A DNA stretch of 64,000 bases from Richelia intracellularis HH01. Lineage in GTDB: Bacteria > Cyanobacteriota > Cyanobacteriia > Cyanobacteriales > Nostocaceae. Position 1 is the first letter of the stretch. The number at the start of each line of letters is the position of its first letter. Below are positions 61,827 through 64,000 of this stretch, piece after piece. A program made the translations under genes and the position numbers. The notes under the pieces are model-generated. The model saw only the letters and a list, made by a program, of their open reading frames with translations. It did not search any database and had not been told where the DNA came from. The stretch covers positions 1 through 64,000 of the forward strand of contig NZ_CAIY01000038.1 in NCBI RefSeq assembly GCF_000350105.1, given 5' to 3'.

Positions 61827-61963
61827 TGATCATGGTGGTTGTGAGAAAGGAGAAAAGCTAGAAAAACATAAAAGTTTTTGCCTCTGGCAGGGATAGCAGT
61901 GAAGAGTAGTGAGTATGCTTTTACATCTTATAACCGAGAGTTAACAACCCGATTCTAAGAAAA

Positions 61964-62006
61964 AAAGTTATCTTCCAGAAAACTCAATTCTCTGGAAGAT
62001 AACTTT
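61964..62006 (-). terminator. gyrA: gyrA terminator overlapping its last codons
   Basis: On the reverse strand AAAGTTATCTTCCAGA (62006-61991) pairs perfectly with TCTGGAAGATAACTTT (61979-61964), 16 bp, followed by a T-run and CTTAG. The 5' arm encodes the S-Y-L-P-E near the GyrA C-terminus; the stop codon lies in the loop. Confidence 0.85.
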
Positions 62007-64000
62007 CGGTCTCAGAATATGATACTTGTGATAATTCAGATTCTCCTTCATCCTCCCTAGTATCTGGAGGAACTATCGCAACTCCAGTAATAGCATCATC
62101 TCCATCCAAACGCTGTACTTTCACTCCTGTTGCAGAACGGGATTGAATTGAAATTGCATTTACTGCTTGTCTGATTATAATGCCGCGATTGGTTACCATC
62201 ATAATTTCGTCTTCATCTTTGACGATTTGCAAGGATGCCAGTTTATCTTTTGTTTTGCTGTTCTTGAACTTAGTCACCATTAAACCCTGACCGGCTCGGT
62301 TTTGCAATCGGAAATGTGGCATAGGAACCCGCTTCCCGTAACCACCATTAGTAATAACCAATACCCAAGGGCCATAATTACTATTTCCGGATACTTCTAT
62401 GGTTTCCCCATTAACAATATCTTCTATTTCCATCTCTCCTTCATGTTCATTTTCCAGGATACTAGGAACATCAGCAATTATCACTGCCGGGATAATATCC
62501 ATACCCACCAATTGATCACCTTTCTTCAACTTCATAGCTCTTACCCCTCTGGTTGCTCTTCCCAAAGGTCTTAATTGCTCATGATTACAACGGAAATGAA
62601 TTGCCATACCATTACGAGAGCCCACAATTATGGAATCTTCTGCTTTTGCTTTTCTCACCCATCGTAGTTGATCCCCTTTTTCTAGAGAAATAGCAATTAA
62701 ACCATTGGCACGAATATTACTGAATGCGGACAGGGAAGTTTTTTTAATATTACCTCCTTGGGTAAGCATAACTAGGTATTCATCATCAGTGAATTCATTG
62801 ACCGGAATGATAGAAGTAATTTTTTCTTTCTTAGGAATTGGTAGCATTTGTACAATCGGTGTACCCCGACTAGTACGAGAGCCCATAGTAATTTGATAGG
62901 CTTTAAGACAGTAAACAACGCCTCGATCACTAAAGAACAGTACGCTATCATGATCACAACAACTCAAGAAATGCTCTACTGTATCATCATTTTTTACTTT
63001 AGCAGCAGCCTTTCCCCTCGTTGCCCTGCTTTGAGCCTCAAAAGTATTAACGGGCATACGTTTGATATACCCTTGTTCTGTAAGAAGGATAATTGCTTTG
63101 TCATTGGCAATTAAATCAATGTCATCAATATCACCTTCCATATGAGCAATTATTGTACGTCGTGGCGTAGCATGGTTGGCTTTGATTTGAGTGACTTCTG
63201 TTTCAATAATTTTTAGAATTCTTTCTCTTTTCAAGAGAATATCCTGTAAATCAGTAATCTTTTCTTGTAATGCCTTGTGCTCCTTGTGAATTTTATCAGA
63301 TTCTAAAGCGGTCAATCTTCGTAATTGCATTTGCAAAATTGCGTCTGACTGAGGTTCTGATAAGCCGTAGACGTTGATTAACTGTATCTTTGCGGTAGGT
63401 ATATCAGCAGAATGGCGAATTAGGGAAATAATTGCATCTAGGTGGGATAAAGCAATCAACAAACCTTGTAATAAATGATCTCTTTCTTCTGATTTTCGCA
63501 GTTCGTACTGGGTTCTTCGAGTAATAACCTCTATTCGGAAATCAAGAAAAACCTGTAAGAATTGTTTTAAATTTAGTACATGTGGTTCTCCATTTACAAG
63601 TGCCAGCATATTGGCACCAAAGTTGGTTTGTAGTGGTGTTTGTTTATATAGGTTATTTAATATTACTTGAGGATAGGCATCTAGCTTAAGTTCAATTACA
63701 ATTCGCATTCCATCACGATCACTTTCATCTCGAATATCTGCAATGCCTGTAATTCTTTTATCATTAACTAATTCAGCTATTTTCTCAACTAGAGCTGCTT
63801 TATTGATTTGGTAGGGCAACTCTGTAATAATAATAGCCTCTCTATCTGGTCTGCCCCTTTGCTCAATAGTCTCGATACTTGCAACACTCCGAACAGCTAT
63901 TGAACCCCGTCCCAGCGTATAAGCCTCTTTTATAGCTGAGGTTCCCAGAATCTGGCCCCCGGTGGGAAAATCAGGGCCATGAATATATTCAATTAACTCC
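61984..64000 (-). CDS. gyrA: DNA gyrase subunit A, 3' part (runs off the window)
   Basis: Type II topoisomerase breakage-reunion subunit, partial: the start lies beyond base 64000. The visible part begins in the catalytic core (GPDFPTGGQILGTSAIKEAY, EAIIITELPYQINKAALVEK) and continues with NNLYKQTPLQTNFGANMLAL, the long coiled region, and the six-bladed C-terminal beta-pinwheel (repeats such as GYIKRMPVNTF, GGNIKKTSLSAF, RNGMAIHF, GGYGKRVPMPHF, RGIIIRQ). The GyrA-box-like element reads SRATRGKAAAK. The acidic tail is typical. GyrA rather than ParC is inferred from similarity to cyanobacterial GyrA. Confidence 0.92.
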   Translation of the reverse strand, partial: ELIEYIHGPDFPTGGQILGTSAIKEAYTLGRGSIAVRSVASIETIEQRGRPDREAIIITELPYQINKAALVEKIAELVNDKRITGIADIRDESDRDGMRIVIELKLDAYPQVILNNLYKQTPLQTNFGANMLALVNGEPHVLNLKQFLQVFLDFRIEVITRRTQYELRKSEERDHLLQGLLIALSHLDAIISLIRHSADIPTAKIQLINVYGLSEPQSDAILQMQLRRLTALESDKIHKEHKALQEKITDLQDILLKRERILKIIETEVTQIKANHATPRRTIIAHMEGDIDDIDLIANDKAIILLTEQGYIKRMPVNTFEAQSRATRGKAAAKVKNDDTVEHFLSCCDHDSVLFFSDRGVVYCLKAYQITMGSRTSRGTPIVQMLPIPKKEKITSIIPVNEFTDDEYLVMLTQGGNIKKTSLSAFSNIRANGLIAISLEKGDQLRWVRKAKAEDSIIVGSRNGMAIHFRCNHEQLRPLGRATRGVRAMKLKKGDQLVGMDIIPAVIIADVPSILENEHEGEMEIEDIVNGETIEVSGNSNYGPWVLVITNGGYGKRVPMPHFRLQNRAGQGLMVTKFKNSKTKDKLASLQIVKDEDEIMMVTNRGIIIRQAVNAISIQSRSATGVKVQRLDGDDAITGVAIVPPDTREDEGESELSQVSYSETESYLPEN

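Overview
The window is chromosomal DNA from a filamentous, heterocyst-forming cyanobacterium. Evidence: photosystem I genes (psaF, psaJ, psaL, psaA, psaB), a cyanobacterial Tic22 homologue, Ycf23 and Ycf52-like proteins, solanesyl diphosphate synthase, and hetZ followed by patU, which are heterocyst-patterning genes of Nostocales. The DNA is strongly AT-rich. Summing my calls, about 41 kb of 64 kb is coding. Long gene-free stretches (up to about 4 kb), at least one badly eroded pseudogene (a GH31 glucosidase) and a frameshifted tic22 indicate genome erosion. This fits a symbiotic Nostocales with a shrinking genome (Richelia- or Nostoc azollae-like); the organism name is inference from gene content and texture.

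Layout. 1-9.7 kb: an Hsp70-like protein and a photolyase in a largely decayed landscape with the GH31 pseudogene and a cluster of hairpins. 9.7-21.5 kb: murI, sds, a hypothetical gene whose start region is triplicated in tandem, hetZ-patU, dnaG (reverse) and a cell-wall amidase. 22.7-31 kb: a ribbon-helix-helix protein, a GAF histidine-kinase-like protein lacking the phospho-acceptor His and coupled to an SRPBCC protein, tRNA-Glu, a CPA-type Na+/H+ antiporter and pdhB. 31-40.4 kb, mostly reverse: secD-secF-small membrane protein, a degenerate histidine kinase, tsaC, prmC, broken tic22, tRNA-Pro and two related GNAT acetyltransferases. 41-46.4 kb: an alpha/beta hydrolase, tsaD, psaF-psaJ-psaL, gmk and remA. 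47.6-64 kb: psaA-psaB, a group 2 sigma factor, tatC, a peroxiredoxin-like protein, ycf23, a class I lysyl-tRNA synthetase, lnt, and gyrA running off the right edge.

The surviving genes are mostly housekeeping (replication, translation, secretion, wall synthesis, photosystem I) plus heterocyst patterning, as expected for a photosynthetic nitrogen-fixing symbiont. I did not find a clear new multi-gene system. The most unusual sequence-level signals are the tic22 frameshift at a poly(A) run, the 90-bp triplication over a start codon, a gyrA terminator built from its last codons, several long near-perfect palindromes between genes, and a sensor kinase that has lost its histidine.
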